From assembly GCA_916613615.1 (NCBI GenBank), contig OU744731.1, positions 13,770,726 through 13,834,725 on the forward strand: a DNA stretch of 64,000 nucleotides, in the 5' to 3' direction. A model generated the notes under the pieces. It was not told the DNA's origin. It searched no databases and saw nothing but the letters and a program-made list of their open reading frames with translations. Both the position numbers and the translations under genes were made by a program. Origin of the DNA: Steromphala cineraria. Its lineage: Eukaryota > Mollusca > Gastropoda > Trochida > Trochidae. Shown here in pieces: positions 26,466-38,636 of the stretch; the first letter of the stretch is position 1; the number at the start of each line of letters is the position of its first letter.

Positions 26466-27369
26466 CTTCAAACAAAGCCTTAACACATGGCATATAGATA
26501 ATAATGTTGCACGAACAGTCGCTTTCCTTCAATCTTCAATCCTGGTCTTCAATTTATTATACAACTTTACATATATACCAAGGAAGTATACAACTTAAGT
26601 TGTCATGATCACTTATATGTACATTAATTAAGTTAATAGACAAGTTAACAAAGAAATCAATTACATACAAGAAATTTTAAATAACTGTAAAGGAATATAG
26701 CCCTTTTTTAGTTTCAAAATTTCCCCAATAACTTTTATTTTAATGTGTATTTTGTTCTGAGGGTCAAACTTCTCTACACTCAGAGTGTATAGCAATTAAA
26801 TAGATTTCAAGTATCAAGCAGAGACTACTGGCAGCCATATCTGTGTGAACATCCTTTTTCATTTGTGGCAGGGAAATTTATTCATGTATAGTAGCTTCAA
26901 TGAAGATGATATGCATGTTTAAGAACTGCATTTTACACTTTCTTTCTTACACATACTTTTGTTTTTGTTAGATCATTTTATTAAAAAAGATATGCTACAT
27001 TCCTGTAAAACATTATCTGTTTTATTCATGGTTAAATTATCCTTAAGATTTGTCCCTAAATTATTTGGTCTCTTATTCATTGCAGACCTCAAGATATCAA
27101 ATGAATTTGAACACTGTGACAACTAGGTTTTCCGCTAAGTGCACTCTTCACATTAATGTTACTTACATCTACCCTGTCATATTTATCTCATTTATTCAAT
27201 AAATAAGTAATTTTTTTCATTACACATTTCTTTTCCTATACTAACCTGTAAGTGCATCAAGTTCTTATTGCTCACATAACATGAGCATAAAATTATTGTA
27301 TCATTCTTTCACAGATATATTCAATATAGCAAGTTTGTTTTCATTTTATGATAATTTTGGCGAAGGCAA
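26466..27369. other. AT-rich spacer, nothing recognised
   Basis: It lies between the two copies of the duplicated segment. Confidence 0.4.
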
Positions 27370-27560
27370 TCATCTACCTACCTGGGCTCAATAAAATCAA
27401 AAGTTACAACTATTTCACTGGTCTGACTCCATTCTCTGAAAATTATCCACAAAATAGAGACATTTAGCAAATAAAGAAATCTACCACATAGTGAGAACTC
27501 CCCAGTAGTCTTACAAATAACATAATCTGTAAAGCATTTCCTATACTCTTTCCTACTTTT
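27370..27560. repeat. Diverged segmental duplicate, copy B
   Basis: Pairs with 26280-26465 by the shared words TCTACCACATAGTGAGAACT and TTACAAATAA. Confidence 0.55.
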
Positions 27561-28149
27561 GCTTTAGCTAATTATTGTTGAGTCTTTCTTCAACACCCTA
27601 GAGAGACCAAAATTAAAACTACCGATACCACTAATATATATATATGTTAATAGTGTTGACAATAAATCTTTCGTTACCATATTTATGTGATCTATTTCAG
27701 AAATAAATTCCACTTCAATAACTTGTGCAACTTCCTTGAGTTTAGTTTGTCTAGCAGCCCCTGGAATTTAATATTTGTATTTATAAACCAACACAATATA
27801 TTATTGAAGCAAGTCCATCTTGATCTAGTCTGTTATCCAGACCCTAAAGCAAAAACAAATTAAAGGAACCTTCTTAAGTCTAGAAAATGTTCTAGATGCC
27901 TCAGCTGTAATTAAGTATTGTTCAGGGTTTAAAATAGTAAAATTAGTAAAGACATTTTTTCGGGACTAAATGTTAGTCTAATCTTTATCTAGAATAGAAA
28001 CAGTTTTAGTTTCTGAAAATTAACAGCTTCAGTAGGTTTCCTTGCTTTAACTAATTATAATAAATAATTGCAATTAAGATATATTTTCGACCCCTCTCCC
28101 TTATTGATATCCTAGATCCACCATACTTCTTCAATTGAACCTTCAGAAA

Positions 28150-28426
28150 CATCATATCATAACACAAAATCCTTATCAACATTTAATGAAGAAACATCAT
28201 ATCATTACACAAAGCCCTTACTAACATTTTATGAATAAAACATCATATCAAAAATCAAAATCCTTATCAACATTTTATAAAGGGACATAATATCATAGCA
28301 CTAAACCCTTACTAACATATTTTATGAAATAAAACATCACATCAAAAAACAAAATCCTTATCAACATTTTATAAATGGACATCATATCATAACACAAAAC
28401 CGTTACAAACATTTTATGAAGAATTA
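28150..28426. repeat. Tandem repeat, about 46-bp unit, six copies
   Basis: Units carry ACATCATATCA, then AAAATCCTTATCAACATTT or AAACCCTTACTAACAT, alternating. The alternation gives a dimeric period of roughly 95 bp. Confidence 0.85.
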
Positions 28427-29689
28427 TGTATCATTTCCTTGTAATAGAATCAAGAAAAAGTAATTTGGTATGATTGATTCTCTGTATACCTTACCAAACT
28501 GTCTCCTGTTACATCAAGGTACATACAGTCCATAAAGAGTTTTTTCCCCAGCAGATATGATTCCATAGATAATCTATAAATTTCTTCCAAAGTATATCCG
28601 AATTCTCATGGAACCAAAATTACAGAGTCTGCCTGCTTCACAGAGTTTAATCAGTGTCTCTTGAAAATCTCTAATCCTTAGCAAAACCACTTAGGCTGTT
28701 TAGGCTTCTTTTGAATATTTTGACTTCATTAAACATGTCAAGTACATTTCTCCTGTAAACCCTAACACAAGCTATCAATATTCCTTTGAATAAAGCACAT
28801 TCATCTTGTCTTGAAACTCAAAGTCATCACATCTTCCTCAAATTCCTTTTAATCTCCTCCCTGTAAAGCAAGTCTAGATCTATTCCAGACAAATCCACAT
28901 GACCTAGGGCTCCGTTAGTATATTTGTACACCACAAGACAAGTGAAATTCTACACTGTTCTCTAACTCCAACACAATCTGTATAATGTCAGACCACGGAT
29001 GCAGGCTATTTCATAATGTCAATCTCTAGTATACTCTTCCATATATATACACCTGTCTTACCTATGACATTCAGTAGTGGGGTATTCACAGAGGATGTTC
29101 TGTGAGAGCCGTGTGATTGATGTTATTGTATATATTTAGTTCGAGTGTCTAAGTGTGTTCAACTGTTTAAGTGTGTTAAGTGTCAAAGTGTGTTCAACTG
29201 TTTGAATATTCAATTGATTAAGTCTACTATTCATGGCACTAAAGATTCTTCAATGAAGAATAAGCAGGATTTAGTTTTTATGATTAAGAACTCATAACTT
29301 CGAGAACCTTTATGTCTTCAAAGCAGGAAACTGAAAATTAGACAAATATCCATTTTCACTATTGAAATAGATTACCACATAATTAAAACTTATCCACTCA
29401 AAATGATGTGGTCTCTTTTGGTAATTTGTGATTGGGTAATGAACAATAATCATTCATTATGACCAAGCACAAAGAGAAAAAGCCAAAGAAATACAACATC
29501 AAAAATTCCATTTTCATTGGTAAAAACCTATATGTAAACTATTCACACAATATCTTATACTTTTGAAAAATAAATTGAGTAAACAATTTTAAAAAATTAT
29601 TGTAGGTGTGTGGCACAAAACTAAATTCAAGTAGATTCTGCAAGGTTGTCATTTTGCTTCCTTTCAAGGTATGAAACATCAAACTAATT
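28427..29689. other. Mostly unannotated, with a short duplication near 29150-29205
   Basis: AAGTGTGTTCAACTGTTT occurs twice about 38 bp apart. Otherwise nothing was recognised. Confidence 0.4.
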
Positions 29690-30300
29690 CAAAAATTGAC
29701 ACTTACAACCTTTGAATATACCAAGAAAAATAAATATAAATATAAAGTTATAGAATCACCATTGTGTACATTTTGTAATGTTGAAATTGAATCTATCATT
29801 CATTTACTATATAAATGCAAATTTGTCAAAAAGCTGTGGCAGGATCTACTACAATGGATTGAAAAAGAAACTGGCACCTATTTGGATCTAAATATAGAAA
29901 CAATAATTCTGGGATTCAAGGAAAGAAGGAACGATGTCCTCAATTTCCTATTTATCTTAACAAAGAAATATATTTACTCAAGAAAACTTGCAGAGGTTAC
30001 CTAGTCTTGCAGAACTGAAACCTAAGTTAAATGACAATTATCAGATACATAAAGCAAACACCTACACAGAATGTAGATATGATGCCTTGTTTCATTTTGG
30101 TCGTCCTGCCACAGCTTATTTTCTTGAAATGTCAAATTGCCCCATTTTTTGCAACTGCTTGTATACATTTGAAGAATTTCTTCATCACAACTTAATTGTC
30201 AGTAGTCAAATGTTGTATATTTTTGCACTACATGTATGAGCATGCTGTACCAAGTTAAAAAAGAAATAAAGTGATAAAAAAGAAAAGAAAAAGAAATTCA
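29690..30300 (+). pseudogene. 5'-truncated LINE, reverse-transcriptase ORF C-terminus
   Basis: The open frame includes SPLCTFCNVEIESIIHLLYK, the Cys/His knuckle seen near the end of Tx1/L1-like LINE ORF2 proteins, followed by LWQDLLQWIEKET and GFKERRNDVLNFL. The frame ends near 30004. The 3' region ends in an A-rich tract (about 30255-30297). It resembles the larger LINE at 52.7-56.9 kb and the fragment at 40.7-41.0 kb, but it is a different copy. The RT and endonuclease domains are absent, as expected from 5' truncation. Confidence 0.8.
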
Positions 30301-30546
30301 AAGTTATCACACCATTTCACAATATGTGGGCCTTCAATAACTAACAGATCTGATTTGAAAGTCTTGAATCTTTAAGTCTAAACTTTAGCTCAGGATTGTC
30401 AAGAATATATTTGGTTTAGAACATCCAAAAGTAAATTTTTGTATCAAGTTATTTCCCGAAGACCCAGATTCCAAAGCAGTCCCTAAGACTTTATAAAAGT
30501 CCATATGGCATTTCCTTGTCTAAGACCAAAACTGTAAAGTTAGGCT

Positions 30547-30905
30547 TTAAAGGGTCAGTAAGCACGTTTTTAGAGGGAATGTAAGGTGATGTCAGGAAAA
30601 TGAAAATAAATGGTTCCAAATGAAAAACTATGTATTTAAACTAAATGAAGCAGAAATAAATCAAATATATAATGTATAGTTTAGCGATTCCTTTTTCTTA
30701 CACAAAATTGATTAAATGTGTCACATAAAAATGGCAGCCAATGGACATTATGTAAGGCATCATAATTTGTTCTCTGACTATGGATGATTGGTTTGTGTAA
30801 TGAGATTTTTGACACTGTCAAAATAATACATTTAGCATTAGCGTACAATTATCAGTGAAAAATTTAAAAAATAAAATCTTAAAAAAACTTGCTACTGCCT
30901 CTTTC
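30547..30905. mobile_element. TTAA-flanked MITE, copy 2
   Basis: The left end is TTAAAGGGTCAGTAAGCACG and the right end CTTGCTACTGCCTCTTTC, a decayed inverse. The interior matches copy 1 (AAGGTGATGTCAGGAAAAT, AATACATTTAGCATTA). Confidence 0.75.
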
Positions 30906-31649
30906 ACATACCCTCTTGAGCAAGTCTAGATCTGATATGAACTTTAATAAACCTTTGACTAGTCTCCTTTATTGTCATAAAATAATATTAATTTCATAGA
31001 ATTATTTTTGAGACTGAATATAAGTCTAAGCACTTCCAACAACAGCGACCCAGGCGCTTGGGTGCATTATGTACAGCCACTGTCTTTATGTGGCATTCCC
31101 CGCTTGGCGTAACCTTGTTTCACACCACACCCTTGCATGGTCTGTGAGCGAACTACATGTAAGTTGAACTAAAGTCAATTATGTTATAGTGATATTACTA
31201 GACTTGCAGAATGAGGACATTGACTTATCAAAGACTCCTAATAAATACAAAGACTAACATTATACATTTTTAACTTTTTAATCATAAAAAATCATATCAT
31301 TGGTATAACTGTCAAATCTGTTGGAAATATGGAATATAATCTAACATATACATAGATATATGGGGTGCCAAAGGGGCCATTGATTCAGTAAGCTTACTAA
31401 ATGAATTGATAAGTTAACTCATTCATTTAATAAGCAGACTATATGTATAGCGACTAAACTTTTAGATATACTTATATAACAAAGGAAGCTTCTTCGATGT
31501 CAAACCTATTTGAGCTTCTGCATCAACATGCATTCAGTATCACATAGTCCATCACATTCGCATCCACCATCTAAAATAAAGATTACCCTTCATCCCTGTA
31601 AATTTCTCAGTATCATCAAAATCAAAATCCATCTACCTGATATCGAAAA
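30906..31649. other. Nothing recognised
   Basis: Moderately AT-rich; a small GC-richer part lies at 31045-31145. No supported feature was seen. Confidence 0.4.
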
Positions 31650-32060
31650 TGATTCCATAGAGAACTAGAATCCGAAGCTGGGTCTGGTATCCATGGGGCT
31701 TCGTATCAACAGGCGGCCTCTGAGATATGCACTGGCACCAATTACAGGAAGAAGGAACCGTCCAAGAGGGGTGTTATGACAACATTCGGTCTGTCAGGAC
31801 AAATAAGGCTGATAACAGTCGAGGTGAGAGGTCAAAAAGCAACATTCCAGGATCTCTAATCAAATATTGTAGGATTGGAAGCAAATCTCGGCCCCGTGTC
31901 AGATATTGCTGCTACCGTTTCCTGCACGTGGCATGGTTTACTTTCTCTATTATCACCGATCCTGATAGTTTATCCCTGCGCGGGGAAAATAACTCGCCTC
32001 ACATCTTCATAACTTCACAGGATTCTTCAAAGCGGTTATGCTGACGAAGGATTTCCGCAT
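31650..32060. other. GC-elevated, repeat-free segment, possibly an exon or promoter
   Basis: Base composition is near balanced and CpG words are commoner than in flanking DNA. A plus-strand GTCGAG|GTGAGAGG donor-like word occurs near 31820. The 105-codon plus frame across it shows no domain. It may be a noncoding exon or promoter of an unidentified gene, possibly the JAKMIP-like one. Confidence 0.25.
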
Positions 32061-32822
32061 TGAACGTTTGACTTACCAAACGATTTTCTTATGTAAATGG
32101 AGTATTCAAAACACAAGATTCATGTAAACAGAGGTTCTTTAAATATCAGCTTTCGGTCACACCCTCTTTCGTTGCTGCTTGTCAACAGAGGCGGGCTTGT
32201 GGAACTTTGCGGAGTGATCCTTATCAAGCTTGAAAAAATGCATCAGAATGTTGCACTTTTACAACTTATCTGGTTTTTAAGATTCGTTCTAAAAGATGTA
32301 ACGTGTGATTAGGTTTTGAAATTTTCAGTCAAATACATTTTAATCATTATACGTCGTGAACCATTAAATTACCTTTGAATCAACTTATAATACAACAGTT
32401 TAGTTCTAGTGCCTGTATTAAAATTTTTGATGGCAATGACTCGTTTCCTGACACATGTTTTTTAAAAAGGCAACACACGTTAACACAAGCTAATTTTAAC
32501 AATGTTGCTTATTTCATCAACACAGTTTGTAATGAAGAAAAACTGATGTACGAAAGTAAACAGTTGGTTTTCATCATCGTATGTTTGATTTCTAATTACA
32601 TGTACAAAGTTTTCAAATTTTCTTTATTTTGTACTTTAAATACGAAGTGTCGAAATATCCTTCCAAGTGTTTTTATGTAAAACACATTTGATAAAACACG
32701 TTACTGTTATATACACATAATATGCTATCTATTCTTCATATAATATACTTACAATTATATACATGATGAAGTTCATGTTTCAGTCAATGTTATTTCTTAA
32801 CCCTAAAGATATTGTGATAAAA
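32061..32822. other. AT-rich stretch, nothing recognised
   Basis: A 101-codon plus frame (32375-32680) has random-like composition and is not claimed. Confidence 0.4.
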
Positions 32823-33079
32823 CATGGATGAGACACAAAAAAAGATTTCTGCAAATGTGTGTGATTGTGATAATGTAATACTTGAATTCATCAAATGTCT
32901 TTTTGATAGTAATTAATTTGAAACCGACTGAGGTGTGTACTTTCTTCTGCAACTGAGTTTACATGGATCAAACACAAATAAGACTTGATATGAAAATGTG
33001 TGATAACGCGATACATGTTTTCACCAAATGTAATGAATAAATCGAAACCAACTGCGATGTGTACTTTCTTACATGGAGA
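32823..33079. repeat. Tandem duplication, about 139-bp period, related to 17812
   Basis: Units start CATGGATGAGACAC (32823) and CATGGATCAAACAC (32962). Each ends with GAAACCRACTGNGRTGTGTA and then CTTTCTT. A third start (CATGGAG) follows. A single unit end also occurs at 17812-17850. Confidence 0.75.
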
Positions 33080-33170
33080 AAACCATGCCAACTATTACTC
33101 ATGATATTCTTCCGTTATTCTTGAGAACTGCATGAACCTTTGAAACATCGCATGACATGCGTAAAGAACG

Positions 33171-33265
33171 TCCCTGAGAAGCATTTAAAAGTTGGTATTA
33201 AGAAGACGATATGTTCAACGGATAATCAACTTCTTCATTGCATTGAATCCTACGTTGATGTGCAG
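33171..33265 (+). repeat. Diverged copy of the 19.8-kb hairpin repeat family
   Basis: TCCCTGAGAAGCATTTAAAAG, then AATCAACTTCTTCATTGCAT follow the same order as 19788 and 3566; no second arm. Confidence 0.5.
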
Positions 33266-34110
33266 ACACCCTTGTTAGACATCCAATGGCCTAGTACAGT
33301 TATCTGAGTATCGATTGTGATGTGTAAGAACATACCCTAACATGTATTTCTAGTCTAACATTTAGACTCTGAAATGAATATTTCGTAAAATTTCAAAATT
33401 TGAAAGAAAAAAAATATAATAAAAAGGAGCCTCTGAGATGTGTTCATTTTGAGCTCAGAGTCTTGTTGTAGACTTGCCTAGGCGCTTTAACAATTAAGGG
33501 GTCTGGATGACAGACTAATGTATTTCCTGCAATAAAGAAAGTTGACTATTCATATATTTTTCTCATTATCGTCATTTCAACTTCTAAAATGGCTTTCTAA
33601 CACTATAAGTTTACAATGGTTATTATCTTTTGTAATCATTTTTACATTGTATTCGATTTTAAACAAATTGAAATTTTTTCTCACTATTTCATGATAATCT
33701 CATCGTCTCAGCAAGTTAAAGGCAATTCTCTTCTCTTAAGCCTAACTCACACTACACACGATTGTACTACGATAACATTACGATTCGATTGTATTGCTAT
33801 CGTACCACGTTTTTTACGATTTACTATCTCAATACGATTTATGTGCGGGAAGTGCACGATGAGAGTACAGTCATTGCACGAAAGAATCACAATCAGAACA
33901 CAATCAACACAAACTCGACACGACGCTAACACGATGCCATCACGTCTGGTGTACGGATAATGCACAATTTAAAAACAATTGTACCCAATCAGAATTGTTC
34001 CCTCCAAAAATATTTCATCTCGCTTCCTACTTGTGTATTTAAAACAGTGGCATTGAATGCATGGCGCTCCGGTGTAGTTTTAAAACATTGTAGTTTATTA
34101 GTTTATCAAG

Positions 34111-35110
34111 ATGACAACTAGAAAAAGACTAGAGCTTCAACTGGAGCTGATTGATGTTGAATTTGTTTTGATAGAGTTGAATGAGAAAACCAAGAAGAGA
34201 AAGAGAATGTTGGAGCTGGACGGACCACCAAATAGAGAAAAACAAGAGCTGAGAGAACTGTTTGGACACTTGGTTGGCTGTTGCAGAGACCATTATATGG
34301 ACACTATGAGATCCTGTTAGCAGAGCTGAACAATGAGGACAGGGTCAGTTACAAGACCTTCCTGAGGGTGGATAATGCTCTCTTCCAGGAGTTAATAACT
34401 CGAGTCGGTCCTCGCATCAAGAAGAACGATACTTCTCTCAGAAAGGCACTCGACCCAGGCTTGAAGATTGCAGTCACCCTTCGTTATCTTGCTACGGGGA
34501 ACAGCTACTTGGACCTGCAGTACTCCTTCAGAGTCGCTAGCAACACCATTGGGCGCGTCATACCAGAAGTTTGCGAGGCGGTAATAGAAGAATATTCTGC
34601 AGAAGCCATGCCTCCATGCGTAAGTCCAGAACAGTGGAAAGCAATTGCTGATGGCTTCCTTGACAGGTGGAACATGCCGCATGCTTGTGGAGCTATGGAT
34701 GGGAAACATGTGCGGATCAGGTGCCCGCGGAAATCTGGATCGCTCTATTATAATTACAAGCGCTATTTCTCCAAAGTGATATTCGCTTTGGTGGACCATG
34801 AGAACAAGTTCATATATGTTGAAGTCGGAGCCAATGGTGCCTGCTCAGATGGCCAGATCTTCAAGCATTCTCAACTCAGACATTTGTTGGAAGATGGAGA
34901 CCTGGGTCTCCGTTAGCCAGAAAAATTTGCCGGAAGCCAGGAAGAAGTGTCATATTTCATCATCAGTGACGATGCGTTCCCATTGCGAATATGGCTGATG
35001 AAACCGTACTGCAGACGTCAGATGACTAGACAAGAACGAGTTTTCAAGACTCTGAACACATGTAAGACAACACGTATCAGTCCTCTTCATGGATACAATT
35101 TCTTGAAATA
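34111..35110 (+). pseudogene. Harbinger (DDE_Tnp_4 / HARBI1-like) transposase, broken
   Basis: The first frame (34111-34320) gives an acidic/basic N-terminal helix, then a frameshift near 34285 moves to the frame of 34281-34916. This contains LRYLATGNSYLDLQYSFRVA, GAMDGKHVRIRCP (first Asp) and NGACSDGQIF (second Asp), the hallmarks of Harbinger nucleases. A TAG at 34914 interrupts it; the same frame resumes with YFIISDDAFPLRIWLMKPY. The last catalytic segment expected after this (RARRVVENAFG-like, carrying the third acidic residue) is missing, replaced by unrelated sequence to the TAA near 35110. The protein cannot be active. Confidence 0.85.
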
Positions 35111-35339
35111 AAGTTACTTGTAATGTCTTAAATCAAGAATGGTAACTGTCATCAATTTAATTCAAATATTGTAAGAATTGATATTTACAATTACATACTT
35201 TGGGAAGTAATTGTATTTGGTTTTGTTGAATATGTCATAACGACAGATTAGTTAACTCATGAGATGTTCAGCCAACGCAAAGGAACAGACTTGTAAAATT
35301 AAGAAACTGCAATAAATTAGAAATTTATGATTTTTAAGC

Positions 35340-35420
35340 AGTGAAAGTTGGATTGGAACCAGGAACCTAGGTGCCATCATTCGCCTTTCTAAAATGAGCC
35401 AGCTGATCTATAGTTTGTTT
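35340..35420 (-). repeat. tRNA-like (SINE head?) inside the Harbinger element
   Basis: On the minus strand TAGATCAGCTGGCTCA resembles a pol III A box and GGTTCCAATCC is a near-consensus B box about 45 nt later. No acceptor stem is evident. It could be a SINE inserted after the Harbinger element, or chance. Confidence 0.35.
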
Positions 35421-36447
35421 TGTCATGTCTGTTTTGTCAATTTATATATTAGCAATAGTTTTTGTCTAGTTTCAATGCAAATGTTCAAGTTATTAGTTTT
35501 AAAATCTCAAGCAGGAGTTTCAGAAGTAAATATCCTTTAATAAAACTGTTATAAATTATTTGTGTACAAAATATTAAGTTCGAAAGGATTGTAGGAGTGT
35601 AAGTGTAAGACAAAGCATCGGATTATGGCAATAAACTCTGCACAGGATAAAGCCTTGTGAGTTTATATGGCATAACAGCTCACATCGGGTTGTTAGTTAC
35701 CACTCAATCATGGTCAATGACGCCGAGTAGTATGCATTTCACCACAAGTTTTCAAAGTCATGTCTCATGGTGGGATAAAACCTAAAACACGTATTAAATT
35801 GAGAGCAAGCACCTAAGTTATACCAGGTTTATATCACAATAATGCAAGTTGGGAAGCATTCACGATAAAGCAACAACACATCACATGTATATTGGTGAAA
35901 CATTATTCTTTTATTAAAAAAAGAACAAAAACAAAAGCACCTTTTTTGGTGGGAAACGCTCTGATTGGTTTAAATTCGGTATTGCATCGTGTAACGATTG
36001 TATCCTGGTCGTATAGTAATCGTGTTGACTTCGTGTGCTGTTCGAGCTGCTACTGTGGTCCAAATGTTTAGCAGTTTAAGGGTTAAACTAGAAGTGTACG
36101 ATAACAGTACGATTGTGAGACGGACAGTTTATTAATTGTGTTGTGATTGTGTTGCTATCGTGTCGAGATGCTGAAGCACAATCATCACAATCGCAATACA
36201 AACACTATACGATCACCATACAATCATCACTAGATCGACACGTTCACAACACGATTTTCTGAAATCAGGAACATGTTTCTGATTTGGACGAATCGTGTTG
36301 GGCATACAGCACGATCAGCCTAAACGCCACGATATCAATCACGATGACAACACAATAACATCACAGTAACAACACAACAAGGACACGATGACCACACAAA
36401 GTGTTCGTGTAGTGATCGTAGTCGATCGTACGTAGTGTGAGACAGGC

Positions 36448-36695
36448 TTAACAACTCATTCTGCAAAATACGACCAGTTCATGTTGTTCCATTGGATTTT
36501 ACGTCCTCTTCAATCGAACTCATTCGTCAACATAACTTTTTCGAAAGAAGCCTCAATTCATGGTCTGTTGTATACTGGTCTAAACAATCTAAGTAAAATT
36601 TTCCTTTATCATATTAACTAATGGATAAAATTGTACTAAATGTAACATACAGTATTTCACTGACATATTTAGATGTCAACCACTTAACATAGCAG
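36448..36695. other. Short spacer, nothing recognised
   Basis: It lies between the Harbinger right end and the MULE-type MITE. Confidence 0.4.
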
Positions 36696-36703
36696 GGGTA
36701 AAA

Positions 36704-37064
36704 CATTCTCTCCCCACAGAGGCAGATTAAGTCATGAAATGTTGATACAGCCTCTGTTGTATTTCGCCGAGATATGTGGGTACCGTCAGTTTCCCCGGCG
36801 GAAAATTATTGTACCACAATCCATTTGAATTTCTTTATCAAATGACAACGCTTCACGCATGGAAGGGTGGTTCATATATCACAATGCATTTGCCATTATT
36901 CAGTAGTCAAATTGATGATTTTAGAACAGGATCGCTGATTGCACAACTAACTTTGATTGCCTCCAATCAGCTAGGCGTCTCTCATTCCATCCCAAAAAGT
37001 CGGCGTAATAGAACAGAGGCTGTATCAACATTACTTGTCGATCTGCCTCTATTGGGAGAGAATG
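36704..37064 (+). mobile_element. MULE-type MITE with about 70-bp inverted ends, copy A
   Basis: It starts CATTCTCTCCCCACAGAGGC and ends with the near inverse (CCTCTATTGGGAGAGAATG). Inverted arms extend inward about 70 bp (TGTTGATACAGCCTCTGTT and its inverse). The exact 8-mer GGGTAAAA flanks it (36696-36703 and 37065-37072). Long arms with 8-9-bp target duplications fit Mutator-like elements. Confidence 0.8.
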
Positions 37065-37072
37065 GGGTAAAA

Positions 37073-37147
37073 CATTCTCTCCCCACAGACGCAGTTCAAT
37101 CATAGCAGAGCTTTCTCGCACTGAGCTGCCTCTGTGGGGAGAGAATG
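37073..37147 (+). mobile_element. 75-bp derivative of the same MITE, directly abutting copy A
   Basis: It starts CATTCTCTCCCCACAG and ends CTGTGGGGAGAGAATG. It shares the GGGTAAAA of copy A on its left and is followed by GGGTACAA (one mismatch) on its right. Confidence 0.7.
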
Positions 37148-37155
37148 GGGTACAA

Positions 37156-38571
37156 AATGTAAATCATATGTTAAATGCTTCAGGTTCGATACGATGCAGT
37201 ATTGTCTTCTTTGATGTTATTGCTGCGGAAGTGGTATTCCAGGTATTGTCAGGTTTGATAAAGATGTTTACCTCAATAAAATTTATAAAAAATTTAAAAT
37301 CACAACATTTATCAAATTTTCTTTTAGTGTTCAATTTTCGAAAATCAGTAGCCCCATGTTATGTTTGCATTTAAGTATGAACACTACAAACAAATAGTTT
37401 CCTGCAAACATTTAAAAAAATCCAAACGATTTACTCCACCAAGGTGTTCCTTAAATTCTGTTGAGTATGTTGTAGTTGTGTTGATGGAAGGAAAGCACAC
37501 TTTGTGTGTGGCTGTGATAACTAGGGTAGGGCGGTAGCTAGCTTGCTTAAAATTTCAAACTAAAACATGTTCTTATCAAATAAGTCTGAATAAACCTAGC
37601 CTCAATAATCCTCGCTACATTCCCATGTTGAGTCTAGCTAGATACAGTACCTTGTCGCGTCAGCCTACCTATCGAAGTGACCAATCAGGGCTCATCTTAC
37701 AAAGCCGGAATGTCTGCATTCAAACATTTTCTATTTCAAATTTCCAACAAATTATTCTTATAGTAGCCGCTTTATTATTTGATAAATCCATTCGACCACC
37801 TCACGTTTAATGTGAGGGTCATAGGTTGCCGAAAGGTCGGCTTACCCGACCCTTTACGGTAAATAACTAGACTTAATATTGGAGAGTAGCGAGTATTAGT
37901 AAGGCTAGGTTTGCTTAGACTGAATATATGCCTAACCTATTACTTCAGTGGGTTGAAGAGGTGAACAATACATTATCAAGTATATAAAGCAAAATCTGAT
38001 GACGCCCATTTCTGTATGAACTCCTTTAATTTTTATTTGCATTGGGCAAGGAAATCATTACGCGTAGTCTATCGAACTTTGTAGGATTGCATAAAGACTA
38101 TTTGTATTGTACAAAATAGATGATTCCCATGCATTTGATAATATATGTTTACTTTTGTGACATTCCAGTAATTCCATTAAAACGTGCTACTTTCCCTTTT
38201 AACTGATACATTTTATGTTGTTTGAACAAAACAAAAAATCAAACTTAAAAATGGTATTATTTACCAAAGAGTAACAAGAGCCATCAGATAAGACGTCTTA
38301 TCCTGAAGTTGATAGTTGAAGTTGGGGGGAAATATATCTTTTTAAAGATTATATAACTGATTAACTCGGAACAGATAAAATTAATAATACGTAATAAATA
38401 CCTCGAAACTAGCTGATAGATTTATTGAAATAGTTTCGATTCTCTGTTATTAGATGTACCTTTGAAATCAAATGAACGTGTCAAACAAAAACATTCACTA
38501 ATTAAGATTAAAAGGAAACGACTTGCTGCTTAACTAAGAAAAAAGAGCGGGAAAACATTGCTTGAACAACA
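37156..38571. other. Unannotated; downstream of six-cysteine gene 1
   Basis: Contains small hairpins at 37800-37860 (ACGTTTAATGTGAGGGTC and ACCCGACCCTTTACGG words) but no supported gene. Confidence 0.4.
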
Positions 38572-38577
38572 TTTATT
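38572..38577 (-). promoter_or_regulatory. AATAAA polyadenylation signal, gene 1
   Basis: Lies 42-47 nt past the stop codon on the minus strand. The surrounding 3' UTR (GCTTGAA and GCAGTAATAAAT on opposite sides) is similar to that of gene 2. Confidence 0.6.
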
Positions 38578-38618
38578 ACTGCATTAAGAAGTTCTGATTA
38601 TCTTAAAGTTCTTCTTAT

Positions 38619-38636
38619 TTAGCTTGTATCTTGTTG
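38619..38636 (-). CDS. Gene 1 exon 4 (QQDTS and stop)
   Basis: Follows the acceptor gttatttctttcag, which is identical in gene 2. Encodes five residues and TAA. Confidence 0.6.
   Translation of the reverse strand, partial: QQDTS

Larger units (their letters stand above)
33740..36447 (+). mobile_element. PIF/Harbinger element with ACGAT-rich subterminal arrays
   Basis: The ends are inverted: left GCCTAACTCACACTAC, right GTAGTGTGAGACAGGC. TTAA occurs outside both ends, so a 3-bp Harbinger target duplication (TAA or TTA) cannot be placed exactly. Both flanks inside the ends (33758-33950 and 35985-36440) are packed with ACGAT/ATCGT words, expected as transposase-binding sites. A transposase pseudogene lies at 34111-35110. 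No separate Myb/SANT ORF was found, so this copy is probably internally deleted. Confidence 0.8.

Noticed and set aside
28150..28426. CRISPR-like array
   Set aside because: Units are contiguous and diverged with no unique spacers; this is an ordinary eukaryotic tandem repeat.
32375..32680. 101-codon plus-strand frame
   Set aside because: Phe/Ile/Asn-rich as expected by chance in AT-rich DNA; no motif.
34392..34799. 135-codon minus-strand frame
   Set aside because: Antisense shadow of the Harbinger transposase.
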